From: Splendidivirga corallicola
Lineage (GTDB): Bacteria > Bacteroidota > Bacteroidia > Cytophagales > Cyclobacteriaceae
NCBI GenBank assembly: GCA_030442035.1
Contig: JAUJEA010000001.1
Span: 1,384,903-1,448,902, forward strand
Direction: 5' to 3'
DNA: 64,000 bases
The position numbers and the translations under genes are program-made. The notes beneath the pieces were generated by a model. That model ran no database searches, was not told where the DNA came from, and saw nothing but the letters and a program-made list of their open reading frames with translations. Shown here in pieces: positions 37,765 to 46,382 of the stretch (its first letter is position 1; each line of letters starts with the position of its first letter).

Positions 37765-39267
37765 TTATTGTGCAAGAACGAATGGTGAGAGCCCCATGGC
37801 GATTTTTCTATCGTTCGATAAGCGCGGCACCTTATTCTGTCCCCCAAGTTTACCCAAGGATTTCATATAATTTCTGAAAGCGTCTTTTTGTAAACTGATT
37901 ACTTTCAAATTAGTTAAAATATTTCCTGAAATCAGATCGTCGTAATAGGTATTTAATTTTTGCAAATGCAAATTTAGGGCTTTTTCGAAAGCTGGCAAAT
38001 CATTTGGTGGATTGTCAAACTCTATATACCACTCATGTAATGGAAGACCGCTTTCAGGATTTACTTGAGGAGCCACAGAAAACTCAACAAGGTCCACTTC
38101 CCGGAATTCATCCATGGTCTGCTTCATGGCCTTTTCAACCTCTTCACCGATCACATGTTCACCGAAGGCGGAAATGAAGTGTTTTATTCTTCCGGTAACC
38201 AGAAGTCTATAGGGCTTTTTGGAAACAAATTTCACAGTATCTCCTATGGAATACCCCCAAAGGCCGGCATTACTATTGATGATAACAGCATAATTTACAC
38301 CTAATTCAACGTCCTCAATCGTTAAACGCGTGGGATTTTCAGAGAAATATTCATCAGCAGGTATAAATTCGAAGAATATACCACTATTTACAAGCAACAA
38401 TAGACCTTCTTCATGCTGAGAATCCTGATAAGCAATGAAACCTTCGGAAGCAGGATAAGTTTCAATAGAATCAATTTCCTTTCCGATAGAATCAAAAAGC
38501 TTGTTTTTGTATGGTTCAAAATTGACCCCACCATAAACAAAAAGTGAGAAATTCGGAAAAATATCCATGATCTTCTTTCCTGTTCTCTCATGAAGTTTAT
38601 CAAAATACATTTGAACCCAAGGAGGTATTCCGGAGATCAAGGTCATATTTTGAGTAATCGTCTCCTCAATAATCGTATCAAGTTTTTCCTCCCAATCATC
38701 TATGCAGTTGGTTTGATAACTCGGCATTTGATTGGTCCTTAAATAGTTGGGCACATGATGGTTTACAATTCCTGAAAGTCGGCCGGTGTTAATACCGTTT
38801 TTTTTATCTAACTCAGGACTACCGGACAGGAATATAAGTTTGCCATCTATGAACTTTGCGTTTCCGGTTTCGTGGATATAACTCAAAAGTGCATTTCTGG
38901 CACTATTGATATGATTAGGTATGGAATCTTTTGTAATTGGAATGTATTTAACCCCGGAGGTTGTGCCTGACGTTTTCGAAAGGTAAGTGGGTTTACCAGG
39001 CCACAACACATCTTGATCACCCTCGATAATTTTCTTTATATAGGGAGATAATTCCTCGTAGTCTCTTATAGGAACATTTTTTTTAAAATCATCATAGGAG
39101 CGGATGGAACCAAAAGCATGATCTTGTCCAAAAGTTGTATTCTGTGCGCTTTTAATCAGCTTACTAAAAATCTTATCTTGACAAACTCCCGGATTCGTTG
39201 ACCATTGCTTTTGTTGTTTTGCAATCTGCTTAGCAAATGGTCTACTCAATACTGATCGTATTCCCAT
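37765..39267 (-). CDS. GH3 auxin-responsive promoter family acyl-adenylating enzyme
   Basis: A 500-residue ANL-superfamily member of the GH3 type, starting MGIRSVLSRPFAKQ at ATG 39267. The ATP-binding motif LSKTSGTTSGVKYIP lies at 96-110. YGGVNFEPYKN and YPASEGFIA are the second and third ANL motifs. Plant GH3 enzymes join amino acids to hormones; bacterial ones of this size are acyl-acid amido synthetases of unknown substrate, common in Bacteroidota. No membrane segment. It leads a leftward operon with dxr (11 bases) and rseP. A TACTTTTG promoter box sits right in front of the start. Confidence 0.88.
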   Translation of the reverse strand: MGIRSVLSRPFAKQIAKQQKQWSTNPGVCQDKIFSKLIKSAQNTTFGQDHAFGSIRSYDDFKKNVPIRDYEELSPYIKKIIEGDQDVLWPGKPTYLSKTSGTTSGVKYIPITKDSIPNHINSARNALLSYIHETGNAKFIDGKLIFLSGSPELDKKNGINTGRLSGIVNHHVPNYLRTNQMPSYQTNCIDDWEEKLDTIIEETITQNMTLISGIPPWVQMYFDKLHERTGKKIMDIFPNFSLFVYGGVNFEPYKNKLFDSIGKEIDSIETYPASEGFIAYQDSQHEEGLLLLVNSGIFFEFIPADEYFSENPTRLTIEDVELGVNYAVIINSNAGLWGYSIGDTVKFVSKKPYRLLVTGRIKHFISAFGEHVIGEEVEKAMKQTMDEFREVDLVEFSVAPQVNPESGLPLHEWYIEFDNPPNDLPAFEKALNLHLQKLNTYYDDLISGNILTNLKVISLQKDAFRNYMKSLGKLGGQNKVPRLSNDRKIAMGLSPFVLAQ

Positions 39268-39273
39268 AGTTTG

Positions 39274-39281
39274 CAAAAGTA
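39274..39281 (-). promoter_or_regulatory. -7 box of the GH3-dxr-rseP operon
   Basis: Minus-strand TACTTTTG, followed by CAAACTATG. Transcription would start at or within a few bases of the ATG at 39267, so the mRNA is nearly leaderless. This also rules against an upstream start at 39276. Confidence 0.55.
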
Positions 39282-39649
39282 ATAAAGTAAGGAGATAGTT
39301 TAAAGTTAAGATTCATAGGTTATCACTTCCATATCGTCCATTCAACCCGACGGATTAAAAATTGGAGTGTCGAACAAAAATCAATTCATTCAAGATATCC
39401 CCCCATTTGTTAATTAAAGTTAAATTTTCATGATTATCTACTCCAAATTGACGCTCTTTTTTAATATTGTAGCTAAGTGTCTGTCAACGTAAATCAAGGT
39501 TTTGGATAATTGAGAAAACTTTCAACATCCGAAAAAAGCCGACGTTAATTAAGAAAATGGGGTTGACTCATTGAACGCCGGAATTTTGTACTTTGAGTAA
39601 CAACTTAAACACTGAAATACTTTAACAATCAAATACTTGCCGTAAAAAC
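39282..39649. other. Divergent intergenic region between GH3 and degP
   Basis: About 370 bases with no supported gene. The degP promoter is probably near 39571-39595, where a TACTTTG sequence resembles the -7 box but is one base short (TAnTTTG), with TTG 15 bases upstream. No repeats or structured elements stand out. Confidence 0.4.
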
Positions 39650-41128
39650 ATGAAAAATATAGTCACTGTCATCATTGTTGGATTTCTTGCCGGATTGGGT
39701 GGAGCTTTTACTTTCAGTATTCTTAATGAACAATCCAATTCCTCTAATACTGAAAAGTACTACGCTACCAATGACACTTCAAACCATAACTATGTTAACT
39801 ACACGTCAGAATCCCGGAATAAAGAAATTGATAATCCATCTGATCGCATTGCTCCTAATAAAATTGATGCAAATGAGAATTTTGTGCTGGCCTCCAGGAA
39901 TAGTACCAATTCGGTGGTGTTTATAAAAACTGTATCCGGACCAGAATACGGAAGTGGAGGCTGGCTGGACTGGTTTTTTGAAGGAAGGGGAACCCAACGT
40001 GTAGGTAGTGGTTCCGGTGTTATTTATTCCAAAGATGGCTATATAGTCACCAATAATCATGTGATCGATAATGCGGAGGTTATTGAGGTAATACACAATA
40101 AAGTTCCCTATGAGGCCTCGGTTATAGGAACAGATCCTTCAACTGACCTGGCTGTTCTGAAGATCGAAGCCAAAGATTTGCCAAATATCGCTATTGGCAG
40201 CTCGAAAAAACTAGCTGTTGGTGAGTGGGTATTGGCTGTCGGCAATCCTTTTAACCTGACTTCAACAGTCACAGCAGGCATCGTCAGTGCCAAGGGAAGG
40301 GAAATTAATATTCTGAGGAGCAAGTTCCCCATAGAATCATTTATCCAGACAGATGCCGCCATTAATCCGGGTAATAGTGGTGGTGCTTTGGTAAATGCTG
40401 CCGGTGAGTTGGTAGGTATTAATACCGCCATCTTATCCAGAACAGGATCTTATGCCGGATACGGCTTTGCGGTACCGGTTGACATTGTTAAAAAGGTTGT
40501 CGATGATCTGATCCAATATGGGGAAGTACAAAAGGCCTTTTTTGGGGCTGAAGTGATTGATCTGTCTCCGGAAATTGCTGAAACCATTGGTGCGGATAAT
40601 CTATCGGGTGTGGTTTTAAGTTATATTCAAAGAGGTGGTTCGGCTGAAGAAATGGATTTCGAGAAAGGAGACATTATTCTGAAAATAGATGGCGAGGACA
40701 TCAACACCAAGAGTGAATTCGAAGAGATGCTGAGTTACTACTCACCTGGAGATAAAATCACTATTGTTTATAAAAGAAATAATAAAATCAATACAAGGTC
40801 AATTACCCTGAGGAATAGAGAGGGAACTACAGGCATCATTAAAAAGGAATTGTATTCCTCAAAAAAACTTGGTGTGGATTTCGAAACGGTACCAAAAATT
40901 GAACGAGATCAACTAGGTATTGATCATGGCGTTCGTGTGGCAAAAATTAAAGACGGTTTCTTCCGACGATTGGATATTCAGGAAGGATTCATCATTACCT
41001 CAATTAACAGAAAGGCCATTAAAAATCCTCAGCAGCTTGCCAATATTCTGGAAGAGATAAGAGGCAAGGTCAGGATTGATGGCATTAATAAGAGGGGAGT
41101 GAGAGGTTATTATTCCTACTATTTTTAA
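39650..41128 (+). CDS. degP: DegP/HtrA periplasmic serine protease
   Basis: A 492-residue Do-type protease. The N-terminal membrane helix (residues 4-24) is a signal or anchor. The trypsin-like domain (about 75-285) has His137 in TNNHVID, Asp166 in STDLAVL and Ser243 in NPGNSGGAL. Two PDZ domains follow (about 290-385 and 400-485). It degrades or refolds misfolded envelope proteins, and its extra glycine/tryptophan-rich loop (GSGGWLDWFFEGRG, residues 101-114) corresponds to the LA loop region. Length normal. It diverges from the GH3-dxr-rseP operon, giving a cluster of envelope quality-control genes here. Confidence 0.94.
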   Translation: MKNIVTVIIVGFLAGLGGAFTFSILNEQSNSSNTEKYYATNDTSNHNYVNYTSESRNKEIDNPSDRIAPNKIDANENFVLASRNSTNSVVFIKTVSGPEYGSGGWLDWFFEGRGTQRVGSGSGVIYSKDGYIVTNNHVIDNAEVIEVIHNKVPYEASVIGTDPSTDLAVLKIEAKDLPNIAIGSSKKLAVGEWVLAVGNPFNLTSTVTAGIVSAKGREINILRSKFPIESFIQTDAAINPGNSGGALVNAAGELVGINTAILSRTGSYAGYGFAVPVDIVKKVVDDLIQYGEVQKAFFGAEVIDLSPEIAETIGADNLSGVVLSYIQRGGSAEEMDFEKGDIILKIDGEDINTKSEFEEMLSYYSPGDKITIVYKRNNKINTRSITLRNREGTTGIIKKELYSSKKLGVDFETVPKIERDQLGIDHGVRVAKIKDGFFRRLDIQEGFIITSINRKAIKNPQQLANILEEIRGKVRIDGINKRGVRGYYSYYF

Positions 41129-41154
41129 TAATCCACCCCAAAAGCTTGCGCCAC

Positions 41155-41326
41155 AGTAGTAAGTCCTTAGTCATCAGAGGCTGTGTAAAAACGATTAAGA
41201 ATCCATGAGTTATTCGGGTACCTATCTGAGAACTTTTGCATACGCGTAAATCTCAGACATTAGAATTTAGTTTTTACACAGCCTCATCAGCCATAAGTAA
41301 AAACTAATTGCTAAGGACTTACTACT
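41155..41326. repeat. 16-bp perfect inverted repeat that flanks the MITE-like element
   Basis: AGTAGTAAGTCCTTAG (41155-41170) and its exact complement (41311-41326). If the 109-bp element and one copy of ATCA are removed, about 40 bases of loop remain. It looks like an older hairpin, possibly the former degP/ridA terminator or an older MITE, into which the inner element inserted. Confidence 0.7.
41177..41285. mobile_element. MITE-like element, 109 bp, 16-bp terminal inverted repeats
   Basis: GAGGCTGTGTAAAAAC (41177-41192) and its exact complement (41270-41285) form the ends. ATCA is directly repeated on both sides (41173-41176 and 41286-41289), a 4-bp target duplication. The inside has no gene but an inner hairpin (TCTGAGA at 41225-41231, TCTCAGA at 41251-41257). 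The terminal sequence resembles the ends of insertion sequences common in Bacteroidota, so it was probably mobilised in trans by such a transposase (inference). No transposase gene is in the window. Confidence 0.75.
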
Positions 41327-41338
41327 AGATACTATTAT

Positions 41339-41758
41339 TTAGTCAATTGTCGCTATACATTTTAGTTCAATAGCGATTGGTGTTGGCAGGCTTAAAACTT
41401 CCACGGTGGTTCTGCACGGTTGATTTTCGGTAAAATACTCTGCATAGATCTTATTATAGGTAGCAAAGTCCGCTTTCATATTAGTCAGAAAAACCGTTAC
41501 ATCAATCAATTTGCTCCAATCTGAACCGGCTTCTTCCAGGATGTATTTTATATTGTTAAATACCGCATGGCATTGCTCTTCAATACTATAGCTCACAATA
41601 TTACCATCTTTATCCAACTCAACACCTGGAATTTCCTTACTTCCTCTTTTTCTTGGACCGACTCCTGATAGGAATAGCAAATTACCAACCTTTCGCGCAT
41701 GAGGGTAGACTCCAACAGGTTCCGGAGCTTTTTGAGAATCAAATTTCGATGCTGACAT
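41339..41758 (-). CDS. RidA family protein (reactive imine/enamine deaminase)
   Basis: A 139-residue YjgF/YER057c/UK114 fold protein. The family motifs are visible: a GVGPR-type stretch near residue 34, RTTVEVLSLP containing the conserved Arg, and a C-terminal VECKC-like stretch (IELKCIATID). RidA homologues hydrolyse reactive 2-aminoacrylate from PLP enzymes, or act in specific catabolic pathways such as 2-aminomuconate deamination; here the general role is more likely. Cytosolic trimer by analogy. It is last in a leftward operon with a small unknown gene and aminopeptidase P (15 and 10 bases apart). Confidence 0.9.
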   Translation of the reverse strand: MSASKFDSQKAPEPVGVYPHARKVGNLLFLSGVGPRKRGSKEIPGVELDKDGNIVSYSIEEQCHAVFNNIKYILEEAGSDWSKLIDVTVFLTNMKADFATYNKIYAEYFTENQPCRTTVEVLSLPTPIAIELKCIATID

Positions 41759-41773
41759 ATTATTTTATTTGTT

Positions 41774-42052
41774 TCATTCCGGTACCCAAATACGTTTTGC
41801 CCGGATCATTTCATGTTTTCCGGAAATACTCAGCCTGTCACCTGACTTCGTATAAAAAACAAATCCTTTGTAAGAAGTTAAATATTTAAAAGAGGCAGAA
41901 AAAAGGCCTCCCTGAGACTCAATGACCAATCCGGGATCCATTTTAGACAAAAGACTTACAAATTCATTTACTTCAATTTTTATAATTGCTCCTGAAGCTT
42001 TAATAGCATTTTGAATAGCGGCTACATGGGCCGCTGTTCCTGCACCATTCAT
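41774..42052 (-). CDS. Small conserved protein of unknown function
   Basis: A 92-residue protein without signal or membrane segment (MNGAGTAAHVAAIQNAIKAS then GAIIKIEVNEFVSLLSKMDP). The last third reads KGFVFYTKSGDRLSISGKHEMI. I do not recognise a named family. The arrangement, between aminopeptidase P and ridA in one operon, with 10-15 base gaps, supports it as a real gene. Nothing visible tells its role. Confidence 0.6.
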   Translation of the reverse strand: MNGAGTAAHVAAIQNAIKASGAIIKIEVNEFVSLLSKMDPGLVIESQGGLFSASFKYLTSYKGFVFYTKSGDRLSISGKHEMIRAKRIWVPE

Positions 42053-42062
42053 ATTTTCAATC

Positions 42063-43352
42063 TTATTGATTCATCAATGTTTCAATTTCTTCCACCTCAA
42101 TGGGAATATTCTCCATCAAATCCATCAATCCATCCTCTCCGATTACAACATTATTCTCTAGTCTTATGCCCAGGTTTTCTTCTCTTATATATATCCCAGG
42201 TTCAACCGTAAATACCATACCAGCAGCCATTTTCTGATAGATATTACCCACATCGTGAACATCCAAACCCAAATGATGTGATGTTCCATGCATAAAATAT
42301 TTCCGATAAGCCGGATTTTGTGGATCCTGGTTTTTGATATCGGTTCTATCAATAAGGCCTAATCCAAGCAACTCACTTTCCATCACTTTCCCCACCTCTT
42401 TTTGATACTCAGGTATAATATTGCCAGGAACAAGCATCGACATGGCCTCGCGCATCACCTTTAAAACAGCATTGTAAACTGCTTTCTGTCTTTCCGTGAA
42501 CCTACCACTAACGGGTATAGCCCGTGTCATATCAGCATTGTAGTTAGCATATTCAGCCCCAACATCCATGAGTAAGATGTCTCCCTTTTTACATTCCTGA
42601 TTATTCTCTATATAATGTAAAACACAAGCATTTGACCCTGAAGCTATAATTGGTGAATAGGCAAATCCTTTTGATCTGTTTCTTAGGAATTCATGGCTGT
42701 ATTCAGCCTCTATTTCGTACTCTATTACACCAGGCTTAAGAAATTTAAGTACTCTCCTGAATCCTTTTTCTGTAATGTTACAAGCTTCCTGCATCAGCTC
42801 AATTTCTCGTGGCGATTTTATGGCCCTCAGTCGATGCATAATGGGTGCCGAACGCTCATATTTGTGTAATGGATAGCGTTGTTTGCACCACGTGATAAAT
42901 CTTGAATCTCTTGTTTCAACCTGAATGTCAGCTCTTATATGTTCATTGGTATTAAGATAAACATATTCAGACTCTGCCATGAGTGTATTCAATACATTGT
43001 TAAATTCGCTCAACCAAAGTACTCTCCGGATTCCACTGGTTTCGGTGGCCTCATCCTTGGTATATTTATGTCCTTCCCATATGGCAATATTCTCATCAGT
43101 CTCTCTCAGAAATAATATTTCCCTATAACTTTCATCGTAAAAATCAGGCACCAATACTAATATAGATTCTTCCTGATCAATACCAGTGAGGTAAAAAAGA
43201 TCGTTATTTTGTCGAAAATCCATGGTACCATCCGCATTAGTTGGCATAATATCATTTGCATTAAAAACTGCGATGGACTTTGGGGCAAGTTGGTTGACAA
43301 AACGTGATCTATTAAGCATAAAAAGTTCTTTACCTATAGGTAGGTACTTCAT
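42063..43352 (-). CDS. Xaa-Pro aminopeptidase (M24B, AmpP-like)
   Basis: A 429-residue peptidase that removes N-terminal residues ahead of proline. The N-terminal domain (about 10-160; NNDLFYLTG is typical) precedes the pita-bread catalytic domain. The five metal ligands appear: Asp in LLMDVGAEY, Asp in NADMTRAIP, His in HGTSHHLGLDVHD, Glu in TVEPGIYI and Glu in RLENNVVI. Length is normal for AmpP/PepP. Start ATG at 43352 (MKYLPIGKELFM); a second ATG at residue 12 (MLNRSRF) is also possible. First gene of the leftward operon with the small unknown gene and ridA. Confidence 0.92.
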   Translation of the reverse strand: MKYLPIGKELFMLNRSRFVNQLAPKSIAVFNANDIMPTNADGTMDFRQNNDLFYLTGIDQEESILVLVPDFYDESYREILFLRETDENIAIWEGHKYTKDEATETSGIRRVLWLSEFNNVLNTLMAESEYVYLNTNEHIRADIQVETRDSRFITWCKQRYPLHKYERSAPIMHRLRAIKSPREIELMQEACNITEKGFRRVLKFLKPGVIEYEIEAEYSHEFLRNRSKGFAYSPIIASGSNACVLHYIENNQECKKGDILLMDVGAEYANYNADMTRAIPVSGRFTERQKAVYNAVLKVMREAMSMLVPGNIIPEYQKEVGKVMESELLGLGLIDRTDIKNQDPQNPAYRKYFMHGTSHHLGLDVHDVGNIYQKMAAGMVFTVEPGIYIREENLGIRLENNVVIGEDGLMDLMENIPIEVEEIETLMNQ

Positions 43353-43393
43353 AATATGTTAATTTAGATTGACATAACTCAAAACTACTTTAA

Positions 43394-44935
43394 ATGAATA
43401 AATATATATTCAATATAATTATTCTTTTTTACAGCCATGCTTTGTTTGCTCAAAGCAAATATTGGATCGAATTCAAGGACAAAAAAACAAACCATTCTGA
43501 ACAAACATATATTTCAACCATAGCATTAGAGAATCGTAAACAATTTGGTTTACAAGAAAATCAGCATACCGACATTCCGATAAATCCCCTTTATATTCAA
43601 CAGCTGAAAAGCTTTGGAATCAATGTGCTGCACCAGTCCAAATGGCTAAATGCTGTCAGTGTTTATCTGGATAGTCTGCAACTCTGTAAGGTTCGGGAAT
43701 TAAAGTTCGTCCATAGCATAACGCCAGTTAATCGAAATGTTCAAATCACATCGTACAGTAGTAAGCCTGAGTTGGTTGAATACATTAGAGCATTGCAGCA
43801 AATTGGAGCGACAACCTTTGAAGATGAGGGATTAACAGGTAAAGACATCAAAATCGGTATTATCGATGTTGGATTTTCCGGAGCTAAACTTAGCCCAAAC
43901 CTAAAGCACATTTTCAAGGAAAAACGAATGTTGGGTATCCGTGATTTTGTGGATCCCGAAAATAAACATCCATTTGGAGGTAAACGCTCATTAAGTGATG
44001 GGCATGGAACCAGAGTTTGGCGAAACATTGCAGGATCGAATGATCAAAAGCAGGAACAATATGGGCTCGCCAAGGATGCCAGTTTTTACCTGGCCAGAAC
44101 AGATCATACACGATATGAATTCCGGGGGGAAGAGGATTACTGGATAGAAGCCATAGAATGGATGGACAGCTTGGGCGTCAGATTGGTTAATACTTCATTG
44201 GGTTATTCTTTGGGTTTTGATGATCCGGGAGAAAATTACAGCCCTGAAGATATGGATGGAAAAACTAGTAAAATAAGTATTGCCGCACGCATTGCAGCCG
44301 AAGAGAAGGGAATGTTGATTATTGTATCTGCCGGAAATGATGGAGACAATCCCAATTGGTGGGTCATTTCAGCGCCGGCAGACGCGAAGGGTGTGGTTTC
44401 CGTTGGTGCCACCAGCTCAAGAAACTGGTCAAAGATAGGGTATAGCGGTACAGGGCCTGAATTTCTCAATTATTTAAAACCAAATATTTCCTGTTATTCC
44501 AGCACCGGCACATCCTTTTCGGCCCCAATCATCACGGGATTGGCGGCATGTATCATGCAAAAAGATCCTTTGCTATCAAACTTTGAAATTAAAGAGATCA
44601 TTGAAAGGTCAGGGCATTTATACCCCTATGGCAATAACTACATTGGATATGGAGTACCCAGTGCTGAAAGAGTAATTGCTTTGACAGAAAATCTTGATTC
44701 CAATTTTAACCGGACAACAGAAGTCCATGTACAAAAAGATTTTTTCAAAATAGAGAGGATTGAATCAAGTCCGGAACAAGTCGTTATTTATCACAAAAAG
44801 AATGATCAACATGTCTCTTTTCAGGAAATAATAACTTTTGATGACATGGAAATTACCATCAACAAACCCAAAAGTGCTGTCAGGTCCACTGTTGACCTAA
44901 AGGATCAGGTGATTGAAATATTTTGGAAGCACTGA
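43394..44935 (+). CDS. Secreted subtilisin-like (S8) serine protease
   Basis: A 513-residue protease with a signal peptide (residues 1-20, ending LFAQ) and a propeptide-like region (about 21-130). The S8 domain (about 140-440) carries Asp158 in GIIDVGF, His204 in DGHGTRV and Ser374 in GTSFSAP. The asparagine of the oxyanion hole is in VSAGND. It ends soon after the catalytic domain with a short beta-rich tail (about 450-513) and has no recognisable type IX sorting domain, so it may stay in the periplasm or outer membrane. Common in Cytophagales. It diverges from the aminopeptidase P operon, 41 bases apart. Confidence 0.92.
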   Translation: MNKYIFNIIILFYSHALFAQSKYWIEFKDKKTNHSEQTYISTIALENRKQFGLQENQHTDIPINPLYIQQLKSFGINVLHQSKWLNAVSVYLDSLQLCKVRELKFVHSITPVNRNVQITSYSSKPELVEYIRALQQIGATTFEDEGLTGKDIKIGIIDVGFSGAKLSPNLKHIFKEKRMLGIRDFVDPENKHPFGGKRSLSDGHGTRVWRNIAGSNDQKQEQYGLAKDASFYLARTDHTRYEFRGEEDYWIEAIEWMDSLGVRLVNTSLGYSLGFDDPGENYSPEDMDGKTSKISIAARIAAEEKGMLIIVSAGNDGDNPNWWVISAPADAKGVVSVGATSSRNWSKIGYSGTGPEFLNYLKPNISCYSSTGTSFSAPIITGLAACIMQKDPLLSNFEIKEIIERSGHLYPYGNNYIGYGVPSAERVIALTENLDSNFNRTTEVHVQKDFFKIERIESSPEQVVIYHKKNDQHVSFQEIITFDDMEITINKPKSAVRSTVDLKDQVIEIFWKH

Positions 44936-44981
44936 TCGTGAAAGGCTTGCAATTATGATCCAGGCAACTGCTAAATCAAGA

Positions 44982-46106
44982 TCATCCAATCTCAATAACT
45001 ACATCATCAGTTAATGGGTGTCCAACGCAGGTGAGCACATAACCCTCTTCTATTTCCTGTTCTGATAAACCCTCCTCCTCGTCCAGTTTAACTTTACCGG
45101 AAAGGCATTTACCTCTGCAAGCAGTGCACAAACCACTTTGACAGGAATAAGGCAGGTCAATGTCAAGATCAAGGGCGGTTTCTAAAATGGTGCTCCCCGG
45201 TTCAACAGTAAATTTGTGTTCTTCACCATCATAGATAATCATCACTTCTCTAGTAATGATTTCATCCGGCTCAGTTGCCTCTTCCTCTTTGGCTTCTTTC
45301 TTGATTGTTCCGGAGACAAAGCTTTCCTTAAAAATTCTGTCCTTTGGAATATTTTGCAGTGCAAGCAAAGTTTCGACATTGTTCATCATCCCCTCGGGCC
45401 CACACATAAGATAAGTAGTCTTTTCAGTACCCCAATCGGGCATTCTTTCAAACAGCTTCTTCAACATTTCATGATTGAGCAGTCCGGAGTGACCTTGCCA
45501 ATTCATGGGTGCATTATCCAAAACATGGATAACCTGAAGCTTTCCTTCATATTGTGTCTGAAGATCGTCCAGATCATCTTTAAAAATGATAGAATCAATG
45601 TCTCTGTTGCAATAGATTAAGCTGACAATACTGTCAGGTTCTTTGGTTAACATGGATTTGGAAATTGACATAAGTGGTGTAATACCACTTCCCCCGGCAA
45701 ACATTACCAGATGCCTCTTATTATCCTCCTTATATTCGGTGGTAAACACACCCATAGGCTCCATCACCCTCAAGGTATCTCCCACATTTAATTGATCGGG
45801 TAAATAATTTGACATCAGACCTCCTTCCACTCTTTTTACAGTAACCGCCACGTCTTCATCCACAAAAGGAGAGCTGCAAAACGAATAGGACCTTCTCACT
45901 TCTTTTCCATCAATATCAGCAATCAATGTTAAGAATTGGCCGGATTTATAGGCAATCCCATTATCTGGCATTTCAAATACAATGGTGATTGCATCTTTGG
46001 TTTCCTGAATGATATTCTTTACAGTAAGATTATAATAATGACTGTTCATCGTCTCTTTATTATCTTTTGCTTTATCTTTTTTCCTCTTAAAAAAACCAAG
46101 GGCCAT
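44982..46106 (-). CDS. Ferredoxin-NAD(P)H reductase with C-terminal 2Fe-2S ferredoxin domain
   Basis: A 374-residue electron transfer protein of the class IA / phenylacetyl-CoA-epoxidase-reductase (PaaE-like) type. The FAD domain (about 25-125) has RRSYSFCSSP; the NAD(P) domain (about 130-245) has FAGGSGITPLMS and MCGPEGMM. The ferredoxin domain (about 285-374) binds the 2Fe-2S cluster with Cys322, Cys327, Cys330 and Cys360 (C-x4-C-x2-C-x29-C). It passes electrons from NAD(P)H to a monooxygenase or dioxygenase partner, which is not in the window. A 20-residue basic N-terminal tail is unusual. Monocistronic with a good promoter (46133-46162). Confidence 0.9.
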   Translation of the reverse strand: MALGFFKRKKDKAKDNKETMNSHYYNLTVKNIIQETKDAITIVFEMPDNGIAYKSGQFLTLIADIDGKEVRRSYSFCSSPFVDEDVAVTVKRVEGGLMSNYLPDQLNVGDTLRVMEPMGVFTTEYKEDNKRHLVMFAGGSGITPLMSISKSMLTKEPDSIVSLIYCNRDIDSIIFKDDLDDLQTQYEGKLQVIHVLDNAPMNWQGHSGLLNHEMLKKLFERMPDWGTEKTTYLMCGPEGMMNNVETLLALQNIPKDRIFKESFVSGTIKKEAKEEEATEPDEIITREVMIIYDGEEHKFTVEPGSTILETALDLDIDLPYSCQSGLCTACRGKCLSGKVKLDEEEGLSEQEIEEGYVLTCVGHPLTDDVVIEIG

Positions 46107-46132
46107 AATAGAAAATAATTTTAAATTCAGAG

Positions 46133-46162
46133 CAAAACTAAGAAATCTCCAAGAGAACTCAA
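46133..46162 (-). promoter_or_regulatory. Bacteroidota-type promoter of the ferredoxin reductase gene
   Basis: Minus-strand TTG (46160-46162), a 19-bp spacer and TAGTTTTG (46133-46140). Both boxes and spacing fit the Bacteroidota primary sigma consensus; one of the two best promoter matches in the window. Confidence 0.75.
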
Positions 46163-46346
46163 GTGTTGTAGCAACAGAGTACTTAAGTTCAAAAATAATA
46201 ATGTATTAAAGTTGAATTGACATTACCTGATTAACATTTTTATTTGGTAAACTGTTGCAAAATCGAATAAATAATTCCTACTACTAATTCATGATTTAAC
46301 CGAATCTATTTTAGTAAATTTCACCCCAGTTTACAGACAAAATACC

Positions 46347-46354
46347 TATTTTTG
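46347..46354 (+). promoter_or_regulatory. -7 box of purB
   Basis: TATTTTTG fits TAnnTTTG, 28 bases upstream of the ATG at 46383. The -33 element is not convincing. Confidence 0.5.
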
Positions 46355-46382
46355 CGTTCTCAAAATTCACACCTCAATCATC

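Noticed and set aside
37755..37847. N-terminal extension of dxr to an upstream ATG
   Set aside because: Overlaps the GH3 gene by 83 bases and is unlike any Dxr sequence.
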